From positions 1 to 64,000 of the forward strand of contig CAKREB010000015.1 of the NCBI GenBank assembly GCA_934317005.1: a stretch of 64,000 nucleotides of DNA, written 5' to 3'. Shown here one piece after another: positions 35,314 through 43,949 of the stretch. The stretch is from an uncultured Lachnospiraceae bacterium. Lineage in GTDB: Bacteria; Bacillota; Clostridia; Lachnospirales; Lachnospiraceae. The notes beneath the pieces are model-generated. The model worked only from the letters and a program-made list of their open reading frames with translations. It ran no database searches and had not been told where the DNA came from. A program made the translations under genes and the position numbers. Each line of letters begins with the position of its first letter. Position 1 is the first letter of the stretch.

Positions 35314-37539
35314 CTACATTCTTTCGTGGAATGTACGTGCAATAACTTCATCCTGCTGCTCTTTTGTCAGCTTGATAAAGTTTACTGCATAACCGGATAC
35401 ACGGATTGTAAGCTGTGGATACTGCTCCGGATGCTTCTGCGCATCTAATAAGGTTTCCCTGTTTAATACATTTACATTCAGATGGTGTCCACCTTTTTGT
35501 ACATATCCGTCTAACATAGCTACCAGATTTGCCTCTGCACTTTCCTCATCCTTGCCCAGTGCATCAGGCACGATGGAGAATGTGTTGGAAATACCATCCT
35601 GTGAATCCATGAAAGGAAGCTTTGCAACAGATGCCAAAGATGCGACAGCACCATGTGTATCACGACCATGCATTGGATTTGCACCCGGTGCAAATGCCTG
35701 ACCTGCTTTTCTTCCATCCGGTGTAGCACCGGTATTCTTACCATAAGAAACGTTTGAAGTAATTGTTAAGATAGAAGTTGTCTGAATACCACCGCGATAT
35801 GTGTGATTTCCACGCACATACTGGATAAATGTATGAAGTACCTCCTGTGCAATGGAATCTACACGGTCATCATCGTTACCATATTTAGGGAAATCACCCT
35901 CTACCTCATAGTCTACAACGACACCTTCTTCGTTGCGGATCGGTTTTACCTTTGCATATTTAATTGCAGAAAGGGAATCTGCCACAACGGACATACCGGC
36001 AATACCTGTTGCAAACCAGCGTTTTACATGCTTATCATGAAGTGACATCTGAAGTCTTTCATAACTATATTTATCATGCATATAGTGAATAATATTTAAA
36101 GCATTCACATACACACCTGCAAGCCACTTCATCATATCCTTATATTTATCCCAAACTTCATCATAATCAAGATATTCAGAAGTGATCGGACGATATTTTG
36201 GTCCAACCTGCTTACCTGAAATTTCATCGACACCGCCGTTGATCGCATACAGCAGGCATTTTGCAAGGTTTGCTCTTGCGCCAAAGAACTGCATCTCCTT
36301 ACCAATTCTCATAGAAGAAACACAGCATGCAATACCGTAATCATCTCCGTGAAGTACACGCATCAGATCATCATTTTCATACTGGATTGCTGAATGATCA
36401 ATGGAAATCTTTGCACAGAACTTCTTAAAGTTTTCCGGAAGCTTCTCTGACCAAAGTACCGTGAGGTTTGGTTCCGGAGCTGCACCGATATTGTTCAATG
36501 TGTTCAGGTAACGATAAGACATCTTCGTAACCATATGTCTTCCATCTACACCAACACCTGCGATAGATTCTGTTACCCATGTAGGATCACCTGCAAAGAT
36601 AGAGTTATATTCCGGTGTTCTTGCAAACTTCACCATACGCAGCTTCATAATAAACTGATCGATGATCTCCTGAATCTCCTTCTCTGTAAATGTGCCTTCC
36701 TCTAAATCTCTCTGTGCATAAATATCAAGGAATGTTGATGTTCTTCCAAGACTCATTGCCGCACCATTCTGTTCCTTAACTGCTGCAAGATATGCAAAAT
36801 ATACAGCCTGTGTTGCCTCTAATACATTATTTGCAGGCTTTGAAATATCACAGCCGTAGATTTTTGCCAGTTCCTTTAACATACTCAATGCACGGATCTG
36901 CTCAGAAAGTTCCTCTCTCTCTCTGATAACATCCGAATACATGATTGTTCTTGTTGTGTTTAACTGCTCTTTTTTATCTTCGATCAGGCGGTCTACACCA
37001 TAAAGCGCCGGTCTGCGGTAATCACCAATAATTCTTCCACGTCCATACGCATCCGGAAGACCTGTGATGATATGTGCACTGCGGCAAGCACGCATTTCCG
37101 GAGTATATGCATCAAACACACCTGCATTATGTGTTTTTCTGTGTGTTGTAAAGTATTCTACAACTTCCGGATCTACATGATATCCATTGTCCTCACAAGC
37201 TTTGATTGCCATGCGGATACCACCGTATGGCTGTAAGGAACGCTTAAACGGTTTATCTGTCTGAAAACCAACAATTTTTTCTTTGTCTTTCTCGAGATAT
37301 GCCGGACCATGCGAAGTAATTGTTGAGATTACCTTTGTGTCCATATCCAGAACACCGCCTGCTTCTCTTTCTTCCTTCGAAAGCTTTAACACTTCCTGCC
37401 ACAGATCTGTTGTATCCTGCGTCGGTCCCTCCAAGAAGCTTCCATCTCCATCATATGGCTGATAGTTTCTCTGAATAAAGTCTCTGACATTAACCTCTGT
37501 TTCCCATGCTCCACCGTTAAAGTTTCTCCATTCTTTCAT
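35314..37539 (-). CDS. pflB: Formate C-acetyltransferase (pyruvate formate-lyase)
   Basis: 741 residues. The adjacent catalytic cysteines occur in GIACCVSSMRIG, and the glycyl-radical loop near the C-terminus reads RVSGYAVNF (Gly about 716). The fold and length match true PflB, which cleaves pyruvate with CoA to acetyl-CoA and formate, not a glycerol dehydratase-like relative. The start at 37539 is preceded by AAAGAAAGGTG; an in-frame upstream ATG at 37575 is unsupported. The leader contains a small ORF overlapping a terminator hairpin and a clear sigma-A promoter, described separately. Confidence 0.97.
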   Translation of the reverse strand: MKEWRNFNGGAWETEVNVRDFIQRNYQPYDGDGSFLEGPTQDTTDLWQEVLKLSKEEREAGGVLDMDTKVISTITSHGPAYLEKDKEKIVGFQTDKPFKRSLQPYGGIRMAIKACEDNGYHVDPEVVEYFTTHRKTHNAGVFDAYTPEMRACRSAHIITGLPDAYGRGRIIGDYRRPALYGVDRLIEDKKEQLNTTRTIMYSDVIREREELSEQIRALSMLKELAKIYGCDISKPANNVLEATQAVYFAYLAAVKEQNGAAMSLGRTSTFLDIYAQRDLEEGTFTEKEIQEIIDQFIMKLRMVKFARTPEYNSIFAGDPTWVTESIAGVGVDGRHMVTKMSYRYLNTLNNIGAAPEPNLTVLWSEKLPENFKKFCAKISIDHSAIQYENDDLMRVLHGDDYGIACCVSSMRIGKEMQFFGARANLAKCLLYAINGGVDEISGKQVGPKYRPITSEYLDYDEVWDKYKDMMKWLAGVYVNALNIIHYMHDKYSYERLQMSLHDKHVKRWFATGIAGMSVVADSLSAIKYAKVKPIRNEEGVVVDYEVEGDFPKYGNDDDRVDSIAQEVLHTFIQYVRGNHTYRGGIQTTSILTITSNVSYGKNTGATPDGRKAGQAFAPGANPMHGRDTHGAVASLASVAKLPFMDSQDGISNTFSIVPDALGKDEESAEANLVAMLDGYVQKGGHHLNVNVLNRETLLDAQKHPEQYPQLTIRVSGYAVNFIKLTKEQQDEVIARTFHERM

Positions 37540-37580
37540 CTGACACGCACCTTTCTTTGCTGTTATCGGTTCCATTGTTT

Positions 37581-37664
37581 TTATGACCGGACTTTCAGAA
37601 AAAATGCCAACTGTCCGGACATAAAATCGCCCAGACGGTCGGCATCTTTTTTGTTATACTTCAT
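37581..37664 (-). CDS. Candidate 27-codon leader ORF upstream of pflB
   Basis: ATG at 37664 to TAA at 37581, encoding 27 residues (MKYNKKDADRLGDFMSGQLA then FFLKVRS). A GTGGAG ribosome site stands 8 nt upstream, and the start lies about 34 nt past the predicted transcription start. The distal half of the ORF coincides with a strong hairpin followed by six T's, so translation would disrupt terminator formation. It could be a regulatory leader peptide or a small functional protein. Not recognised as a known family; the coding status is an inference from the ribosome site and position. Confidence 0.5.
   Translation of the reverse strand: MKYNKKDADRLGDFMSGQLAFFLKVRS
37603..37650 (-). terminator. 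Terminator-like hairpin inside the pflB leader
   Basis: Minus strand GCCGACCGTCTGGG pairs with TCCGGACAGTTGGC (14 positions, one C-A mismatch, three G-U), followed by ATTTTTTCTG. It lies between the predicted pflB promoter and the pflB start, within the 27-codon ORF, so it could act as an attenuator. Confidence 0.6.
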
Positions 37665-37704
37665 GTGGTATGCTCCACTTTCCGTCAGTCATATAACAAT
37701 TCTG

Positions 37705-37733
37705 ATAATACTAATAAAGTTGTCTAAAGTCAA
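37705..37733 (-). promoter_or_regulatory. Sigma-A promoter of pflB
   Basis: Minus strand TTGACT (37733-37728), 17-bp spacer, TATTAT (37710-37705). Upstream of it two 18-bp direct repeats, TGAAATGAGAAAAAATGT on the minus strand (37811-37794 and 37785-37768, 26-bp period), may bind a regulator. With the small ORF and hairpin this accounts for the 324-bp gap between pflB and the TM2 gene. Confidence 0.6.
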
Positions 37734-37863
37734 TAGACAAAAGTTGGAAAAAGCGTCAAATAATACGACATTTTTTCTCATTTCATTTATTCAACATTTT
37801 TTCTCATTTCACACGCAGCCGCCAAAGCAAAACTGCCTGTATATAGCTTAATTACTGCTAAGA

Positions 37864-38283
37864 TCAATCCTTTAAAGGAATTCCATTTCCATCCTCGGTA
37901 ATATTTCCTGCAAGGATCATGATACCCTCTACGAGCCCCCAGATCTCCATAGCAATCGATGCAATACCACAAGTTAAGATTCCTCCGATCAGAGAAACTA
38001 ACAACTGTACTAAAGCACGATTTGTCTTGCCAAGATAGAAGTTATGAATACCAAGACCTCCTAAAAAGATTCCAAGCAGACCTGCGGCCATCTTTGACTT
38101 CTGATTTGCCGGTGATACAGGCTGTGCCAAAAAGACACCACAATTTGTACAGGCAGATGCACCCGGCATCGTTGGCTGACCACAATTTGGGCAATAGCTT
38201 GTTCCTGTACCTGCTGATACACCACACTTTACACAAATTGCAGCATTGTCTGCAATTTCATTTCCACAATTTCTACAAAACAT
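37864..38283 (-). CDS. Zinc-ribbon TM2-domain membrane protein
   Basis: 139 residues. Two zinc ribbons at the N-terminus (MFCRNCG with ICVKCG, then YCPNCG with CTNCG; residues 1-50) are followed by a TM2 domain of two membrane helices with the signature LGGLGIHNFYLGKTNRALVQ. Such proteins are common in clostridia; a function has not been established. The start at 38283 follows GGAGGGTG. It appears to stand alone between pflB and feoAB. Confidence 0.88.
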   Translation of the reverse strand: MFCRNCGNEIADNAAICVKCGVSAGTGTSYCPNCGQPTMPGASACTNCGVFLAQPVSPANQKSKMAAGLLGIFLGGLGIHNFYLGKTNRALVQLLVSLIGGILTCGIASIAMEIWGLVEGIMILAGNITEDGNGIPLKD

Positions 38284-38373
38284 TTTTTTCACCCTCCAAA
38301 CGTAAAAATTCACTATTATTATAACAAAGTTCTGATTCTAATGCAATCATTACTCAAAAAATAGCTGTCATTC

Positions 38374-40710
38374 TTAGAAAATCCCACCGATCAGATGTGT
38401 TATAAACGCTGCAATCCATGCGATCACACACTGCCATACAACAATTCCCGCTGCCCACTTTTTGCCAAGCTCCCGGTTGATTGCTGCAATAGCTGCGATA
38501 CATGGCGTATATAACAGACTAAACACCAGCAGGGAAGCTGCCGCCACCGGTGACAAAAGCTCCTGTAAGGAACGATGAAACAACACCTCTAACGTAGAGA
38601 TTACGCTCTCCTTTGCCATCACTCCACTGATCAGTGAAGTACAGATACGCCAATCTCCTAATCCCAAAGGAGCAAACAAAGGGACCAAAAGTCCGGCTAT
38701 TCCGGCAAGCATACTATCCTGCGAATCCTTTACCAGATTAAAATGAATATCAAAGCTTTGCAGTATCCAGATACAGATAGTGGCCAGAAAGATAACGGTA
38801 AATGCTTTCTGTAAAAAATCCTTTGCCTTTTCCCACAACAGCTGTACTACATTTTTTGCCTTTGGCAGACGATAGTTTGGAAGTTCCATTACAAATGGAA
38901 CAGCCTCTCCCTGAAACAAAGTTTTCCGATAAATGATTGCTACCGTAATTCCCACTATGATTCCTAAGAAATAAAGTGCTGCCATTACAAGACCTCCCTG
39001 TTTCGGGAAAAAGGCACTCACAAAAAAGGCATAGATTGGCAGCTTTGCCGAACAGCTCATAAACGGTGTCAGAAGAATCGTCATCTTACGGTCACGTTCA
39101 CTCGGAAGCGTACGTGTTGACATCACTGCTGGCACAGTACACCCAAAGCCGATCAGCATCGGAACAATACTTCGCCCGGAAAGTCCGATCTTTCGCAACA
39201 GTTTATCCATAAAGAAGGCAACTCTCGCAATATAACCACTGTCTTCCATCAAAGATAAAAAGAAAAACAACGTTACGATAATAGGCAAAAAGCTTAAAAC
39301 ACTTCCCACGCCTGCAAAAATACCATCTATGATCAGCCCATGCAGTACCGTGTTGACATGCAGGGAACGAAGCAACGCATCCACTGCATCCGTTGCCTCC
39401 TGTATCCCCCATTCAAAAAGTGTCTGAAGCCATGCTCCTATCACATTAAAGGTCAGATAAAACACCGCTACCATAATTCCAACAAAGCATGGAATCGCCG
39501 TATATTTTCCTGTTAAGATCTGATCAAGCTTCTGGCTGCGAACCTGTTCTTTGCTCTCTTTTGGTTTTACTACATTCTTTTCACAGACCTTTTCAATAAA
39601 ATCAAAACGCATATCCGCAATCGCCGCATTCCGGTCAAGTCCACGCTCTTTTTCCATCTGTAAGATCAAATGCTCTATCGTTTCCTTTTCATTTTGATCC
39701 AGTGCAAGCTTCTGTAAGATAATATGATCTCCTTCAATTAATTTTGAAGCCGCAAAGCGAATCGGAATCCCCGCCTGCAAAGCATGATCCTCTATCAGAT
39801 GGGCAATCGCATGGATACAGCGATGCACGGCACCACCATAATCATTCTCCCCACAAAAATCCTGTCTGCCCGGCTTTTCCTGATATTTTGCAATATGTAC
39901 GGCATGACGGATCAATTCATCCACACCTTCGTTCTTTGCCGCAGAGATTGGCACTACCGGTACTCCAAGCATTGCTTCCACACCATTGACATCGATTGAA
40001 CCGGAATTTCCTGTCATCTCGTCCATCATATTAAGTGCGATCACCATCGGAATATTCATCTCCAAAAGCTGCATTGTCAGATAAAGATTTCTCTCCATAT
40101 TCGTTGCGTCCACAATATTAATGATTGCCTTTGGACTCTCATCTAAGACAAAGTTTCTGGATACGATTTCCTCACTGGTATATGGTGACATCGAATAGAT
40201 TCCCGGCAGATCCGTCACAACCGTATTGGGAAAGCCTTTGATCGGGCCATCCTTTCTGTCTACCGTAACTCCCGGAAAATTACCAATATGCTGATTAGAA
40301 CCAGTCAGCTGATTAAATAAGGTCGTCTTTCCGCAATTTTGATTTCCAACCAGTGCAAATGTAAGAGTTTCCTTTTCCGGAAGAGGATTTCCTTCACCTT
40401 TTACATGATATTTTCCCTCTTCTCCTAACCCCGGATGGACTGACTGATTGATATTTTCAGTTCCCTCATGGGCACGGGTTCTGGAATTAATCTGCTCAAT
40501 CTCAATCTGCGCCGCATCTTCCAGTCGCAGTGTCAGCTCATATCCGTGAATCTGAATCTCCATCGGATCTCCCATCGGCGCAAACTTGATCAATGTTACC
40601 TCTGCCTTTGGAATCACACCCATATCCAAAAAATGCTGTCTGAGTGCTCCATCACCACCTACCGCTTTTATCACTGCACTTTTTCCAACTTCCAGTTCCT
40701 TTAATGTCAT
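38374..40710 (-). CDS. feoB: FeoA-FeoB fusion ferrous iron transporter
   Basis: 778 residues. Residues 1-75 are an SH3-like FeoA domain (LRQHFLDMGVIPKAEVTLIK), then FeoB: G1 GNQNCGKTTLF, G3 DLPGIYS, G4 NMMDE, and a membrane domain of about eight helices containing the two Gate motifs (GFGCTVPAVMSTRTL with a Cys, and SLLYTPCIAAIAA). It imports Fe2+ with GTP hydrolysis. The start at 40710 follows GGAGGAAGAA by ideal spacing; an ATG five codons earlier lies upstream of that site. FeoA is normally a separate small protein; the fusion is known in some anaerobes. Confidence 0.95.
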   Translation of the reverse strand: MTLKELEVGKSAVIKAVGGDGALRQHFLDMGVIPKAEVTLIKFAPMGDPMEIQIHGYELTLRLEDAAQIEIEQINSRTRAHEGTENINQSVHPGLGEEGKYHVKGEGNPLPEKETLTFALVGNQNCGKTTLFNQLTGSNQHIGNFPGVTVDRKDGPIKGFPNTVVTDLPGIYSMSPYTSEEIVSRNFVLDESPKAIINIVDATNMERNLYLTMQLLEMNIPMVIALNMMDEMTGNSGSIDVNGVEAMLGVPVVPISAAKNEGVDELIRHAVHIAKYQEKPGRQDFCGENDYGGAVHRCIHAIAHLIEDHALQAGIPIRFAASKLIEGDHIILQKLALDQNEKETIEHLILQMEKERGLDRNAAIADMRFDFIEKVCEKNVVKPKESKEQVRSQKLDQILTGKYTAIPCFVGIMVAVFYLTFNVIGAWLQTLFEWGIQEATDAVDALLRSLHVNTVLHGLIIDGIFAGVGSVLSFLPIIVTLFFFLSLMEDSGYIARVAFFMDKLLRKIGLSGRSIVPMLIGFGCTVPAVMSTRTLPSERDRKMTILLTPFMSCSAKLPIYAFFVSAFFPKQGGLVMAALYFLGIIVGITVAIIYRKTLFQGEAVPFVMELPNYRLPKAKNVVQLLWEKAKDFLQKAFTVIFLATICIWILQSFDIHFNLVKDSQDSMLAGIAGLLVPLFAPLGLGDWRICTSLISGVMAKESVISTLEVLFHRSLQELLSPVAAASLLVFSLLYTPCIAAIAAINRELGKKWAAGIVVWQCVIAWIAAFITHLIGGIF

Positions 40711-40735
40711 TTCTTCCTCCTGCATAGCCGCTTTC

Positions 40736-40760
40736 CTTATTGATACTTTTTCTCAATAAG
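40736..40760. promoter_or_regulatory. Inverted repeat upstream of feoAB
   Basis: CTTATTGA, 9-bp spacer, TCAATAAG: perfect 8-bp arms, 26 bp upstream of the feoAB start. Position and dyad symmetry suit a metal-dependent repressor operator (Fur or DtxR type), but it does not match either consensus well. Confidence 0.4.
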
Positions 40761-40820
40761 AATAATCTTACCACTCTCTATGCATTCAGGCAACACCATA
40801 TTGGAACAGAATCTTCGTAA

Positions 40821-41090
40821 TCAGTATGCAATGTGAAAACTTCTTTCATCTTCCTCCACTGGAAGATTTTTTTGATCCATATCCGTGATTTCAATATAAG
40901 AATCCCTTGCTAAGCTCTGAAGCATACGATCGATCAGTCCTTCTGAACCTTGTATCTCCATCAGAACTGTCCCATCGTACTCATTACGCACCCAGCCTGT
41001 CAGATGCAATGCCTCCGCTGCATGGCGGGCACGATACCGAAAACCCACTCCCTGTACTCTCCCATAAAATGTAATCCTTTTTCTAATCAT
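40821..41090 (-). CDS. acyP: Acylphosphatase
   Basis: 89 residues, the family size. The signature GRVQGVGFRYRARHAAEALH (residues about 8-27) includes the catalytic Arg, and GWVRNEYDGTVLMEIQGSEG includes the catalytic Asn. It hydrolyses acyl phosphates such as acetyl phosphate. The start at 41090 follows AATGGAGAATAAA. It lies about 140 bp downstream of ackA behind a terminator, an interesting neighbour because both enzymes handle acetyl phosphate. Confidence 0.93.
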   Translation of the reverse strand: MIRKRITFYGRVQGVGFRYRARHAAEALHLTGWVRNEYDGTVLMEIQGSEGLIDRMLQSLARDSYIEITDMDQKNLPVEEDERSFHIAY

Positions 41091-41133
41091 TTTATTCTCC
41101 ATTTCTATTCTGCAAAAAATTACACTAAAGTAA

Positions 41134-41181
41134 AAAGCTGTATGTCCGGAAGCCAATTTATTCCTATGACATACAGCCTTT
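41134..41181 (-). terminator. Terminator after ackA
   Basis: Minus strand AAAGGCTGTATGTC / GACATACAGCTTTTT, at least 10 bp with a 21-nt loop and five T's, just past the ackA stop. Confidence 0.85.
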
Positions 41182-41232
41182 GTTATCGTTCCTGCATCCA
41201 ATGCTGTACAGAAACTTTCTATTGCTTAAAAA

Positions 41233-42417
41233 TTAAACCAAACGTGCTGTTTCACGTGCAATGGCAAGCTCTTCATTGGTTGGAACAACCCAGACCGGAA
41301 CCTTGCTCTCCGGCTTTGTAAGAAGTGCCTCCACACCACGTTCCTTGTTTGCTTCAAGGTCAGGTACAACACCGATTGCTTCCAATCCCTTTAAGATTGC
41401 TTCTCTCATTTCCAGATTGTTCTCTCCGGCACCTGCTGTCAAAGCAATCGCATCTGCACCGCCCAAAGCAACATAATAAGCACCAATGTACTTTAAGACG
41501 CGGTAGATAACAACATCCAATGTATTTTTAGCATCTTCATTGCCATTGTTCATGGCATCAACTAAGTCGCGGTAATCATTGGAAATTCCGGATAAACCGA
41601 GTGCACCGGACTTTTTATTTAAAATAGTAGTAACCTCACTAACTGTAAGATTTTCTTTTGCACAAATATATTCGATGATTGCCGGATCAATGTCACCGGA
41701 ACGTGTTCCCATAACGAGTCCCTCTAACGGTGTCATTCCCATGCTGGTATCAATACTCTTACCATTTTTAATTGCAGAAATACTTGCACCGCTGCCGATA
41801 TGGCATACGATCATCTTGGAATTGTTAATATCAAGACCTGCTAACTCGGCAAGACGCTTTGATACAAAGCTGTGGCTTGTTCCGTGAAATCCATAACGAC
41901 GCACACCGTACTTTTCATAATATTCCTTTGGAAGACCATATAAATATGCTTTCTTTGGCATAGTCTGATGAAAAGCGGTATCAAATACAGCTACATTTGG
42001 AACGTTCGGCATAACTTCCTGACAGGCACGTACACCTAACAGATTTGCCGGATTATGTAATGGTGCAAGATCATTACATGTTTCAATCTCTTTGATCACA
42101 TCCTCTGTGATCACTACAGAAGAGGAGAACTTCTCACCGCCATGCACCAGACGATGACCTACTGCATTAATCTCCTGCAATGATTTTAACACACCAATCT
42201 TCGCATCTAATAAAAGATCTAATACTTTTTTAATGGCAATTTCATGATCGGGAAGTGCAATCTCTTCCTGATACTTTTCACCATGTGCTTTATAGGTAAC
42301 ACTTCCATCTAAACCAATTCGTTCACAAAGACCAGATGCACTTACTTCCTCTGTCTGAGAATCGATCAGCTGAAACTTTAATGATGAACTGCCACAGTTA
42401 ACGACTAATATTTTCAT
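41233..42417 (-). CDS. ackA: Acetate kinase
   Basis: 394 residues. N-terminal signature ILVVNCGSSSLKFQLI, VFDTAFHQTMP, YGFHGTSHSFVSKR and CHIGSGASISAI are all present. It interconverts acetate plus ATP and acetyl phosphate, the ATP-yielding end of acetate fermentation. The start at 42417 follows GAAAGAGGTTGG; a long in-frame upstream reading has no ribosome site. A pta gene is not adjacent. It is divergent from tmcAL, which itself consumes acetate. Confidence 0.97.
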   Translation of the reverse strand: MKILVVNCGSSSLKFQLIDSQTEEVSASGLCERIGLDGSVTYKAHGEKYQEEIALPDHEIAIKKVLDLLLDAKIGVLKSLQEINAVGHRLVHGGEKFSSSVVITEDVIKEIETCNDLAPLHNPANLLGVRACQEVMPNVPNVAVFDTAFHQTMPKKAYLYGLPKEYYEKYGVRRYGFHGTSHSFVSKRLAELAGLDINNSKMIVCHIGSGASISAIKNGKSIDTSMGMTPLEGLVMGTRSGDIDPAIIEYICAKENLTVSEVTTILNKKSGALGLSGISNDYRDLVDAMNNGNEDAKNTLDVVIYRVLKYIGAYYVALGGADAIALTAGAGENNLEMREAILKGLEAIGVVPDLEANKERGVEALLTKPESKVPVWVVPTNEELAIARETARLV

Positions 42418-42620
42418 GATCCAACCTCTTTCCGCCCATCGGGCATTTAATCCATATCGTAATCTCTGTCGAAATAACTCCAAAAAGTTATTAGGGCATA
42501 TCAACACATACATTTCAAAGTATACTTGATTCCATTTTTTTTGTCTAGTAGAATGTAATAGGAAAACGTGAAAAGTATTATACTTATCTTACACATTCTA
42601 ATTTAGGAGGAGCCTTTACC

Positions 42621-43892
42621 ATGCATACTGTTGGAATCATCGCAGAATATAACCCTTTTCATAATGGACATCGTTATCAGATAGAACAGATCCGTAAGCA
42701 AACTAGCGCACAAAATATCGTTATCGTTATGAGTGGGGACTATGTCCAGCGTGGAACTCCCGCCTGGACCGATAAATATCTGCGCACACAGATGGCTCTT
42801 TCCTGTGGTGCCGACATGATCTTTGAACTTCCCGTGTGCTTTTCCTGCGCCAGCGCAGAACACTTTGCTCTGGCCGGAGTTTCCATTCTGACTTTACTTG
42901 GATTTGTCGATGGAATCTGCTTTGGCTGTGAATCCGGTGACATCACACTGTTACAAAAAATAGCTTCTTTTCTTGCAAAGCCGCCAAAGGATTTTGAACA
43001 AAAGATTGCATCACTTACTACACAGGGATATTCTTATCCGGCTGCCCGCCAGATGGCTTTGCAAAGTTTTTTTCCTGAAGAATGCAACAAAGATCACACA
43101 CTGCTTTCTTCTCCGAACAATATCCTTGCCATCGAGTACTTAAAGGCACTTACTCTGCTTGACAGTCCACTTACTCCTATCGCCATCAGACGAAATGACA
43201 ACGGCTATCATGCAAACAAGCTGACAGGCTTTTATTCTTCTGCCTCCTCTATCCGGAAAGAATGTCATGTAAAGCCGCAGAATTTTCTTTCTGCCATTCA
43301 GGGCACTGTCCCATTTTCGGTACACAACCTTTTACTTGAAAACGCTGACCGCTATCCGGTAACAGAGGATGATTTTTCTACCCTCCTTTATTATCGCCTA
43401 TGCCAGTTATCACAAAAAGATCTTGCCATCTCAGATATGACCGAAGAGATTTTTAACCGTATCCAAAATCAACTGACACAGTACACCACTTTTTCTGATT
43501 TCATCCTGCATATAAAAACAAAGCAATACACATATAGCCGTATCAGCCGTGTATTGCTTCATTGTCTTCTAAATATGGAACAGACAGACATCTCTAAAGA
43601 CCGTCCATCTGCCTTATATGCCAGACTGCTCGGCTTTTCCAAAGAAAAAAGCTCTCTGTTGCGCCAAAAAAGCGGTATTCCAATTATCACCAAGCCTGCG
43701 GATGGCGTGACACAGATTCAATCCTTTTATCACGACAATCCTGCTCTCTCCCAGTATGCCGTTAAAATGTATAAGCAGGATCTTTTTGCTTCTGATCTAT
43801 ACCGCCAGATACAGATTGCAAAGCACCATTGTGATCGTCCTTTGGAATATCACTGCCATCCCATTGTACAGGATGCCCACAAACCACACTAA
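42621..43892 (+). CDS. tmcAL: tRNA(Met) cytidine acetate ligase
   Basis: 423 residues. The N-terminal nucleotidyltransferase fold has the signature GIIAEYNPFHNGHRYQI (H-x-G-H), then MSGDYVQRGTPAW and the typical FYSSASSIRKE. TmcAL (formerly YlbM) activates acetate with ATP and places the acetyl group on cytidine-34 of elongator tRNA-Met. The C-terminal 60 residues are less conserved. The start at 42621 follows TAGGAGG. Divergent from acetate kinase across about 200 bp. Confidence 0.93.
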   Translation: MHTVGIIAEYNPFHNGHRYQIEQIRKQTSAQNIVIVMSGDYVQRGTPAWTDKYLRTQMALSCGADMIFELPVCFSCASAEHFALAGVSILTLLGFVDGICFGCESGDITLLQKIASFLAKPPKDFEQKIASLTTQGYSYPAARQMALQSFFPEECNKDHTLLSSPNNILAIEYLKALTLLDSPLTPIAIRRNDNGYHANKLTGFYSSASSIRKECHVKPQNFLSAIQGTVPFSVHNLLLENADRYPVTEDDFSTLLYYRLCQLSQKDLAISDMTEEIFNRIQNQLTQYTTFSDFILHIKTKQYTYSRISRVLLHCLLNMEQTDISKDRPSALYARLLGFSKEKSSLLRQKSGIPIITKPADGVTQIQSFYHDNPALSQYAVKMYKQDLFASDLYRQIQIAKHHCDRPLEYHCHPIVQDAHKPH

Positions 43893-43949
43893 AGTATCAA
43901 AATAACACACTATATCTGCTTTGACAGTTAATACAGATAAGAGGAACCA

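Noticed and set aside
40726..40800. Fur box upstream of feoAB
   Set aside because: Only partial similarity to the Fur consensus; the perfect dyad is reported without naming a regulator.
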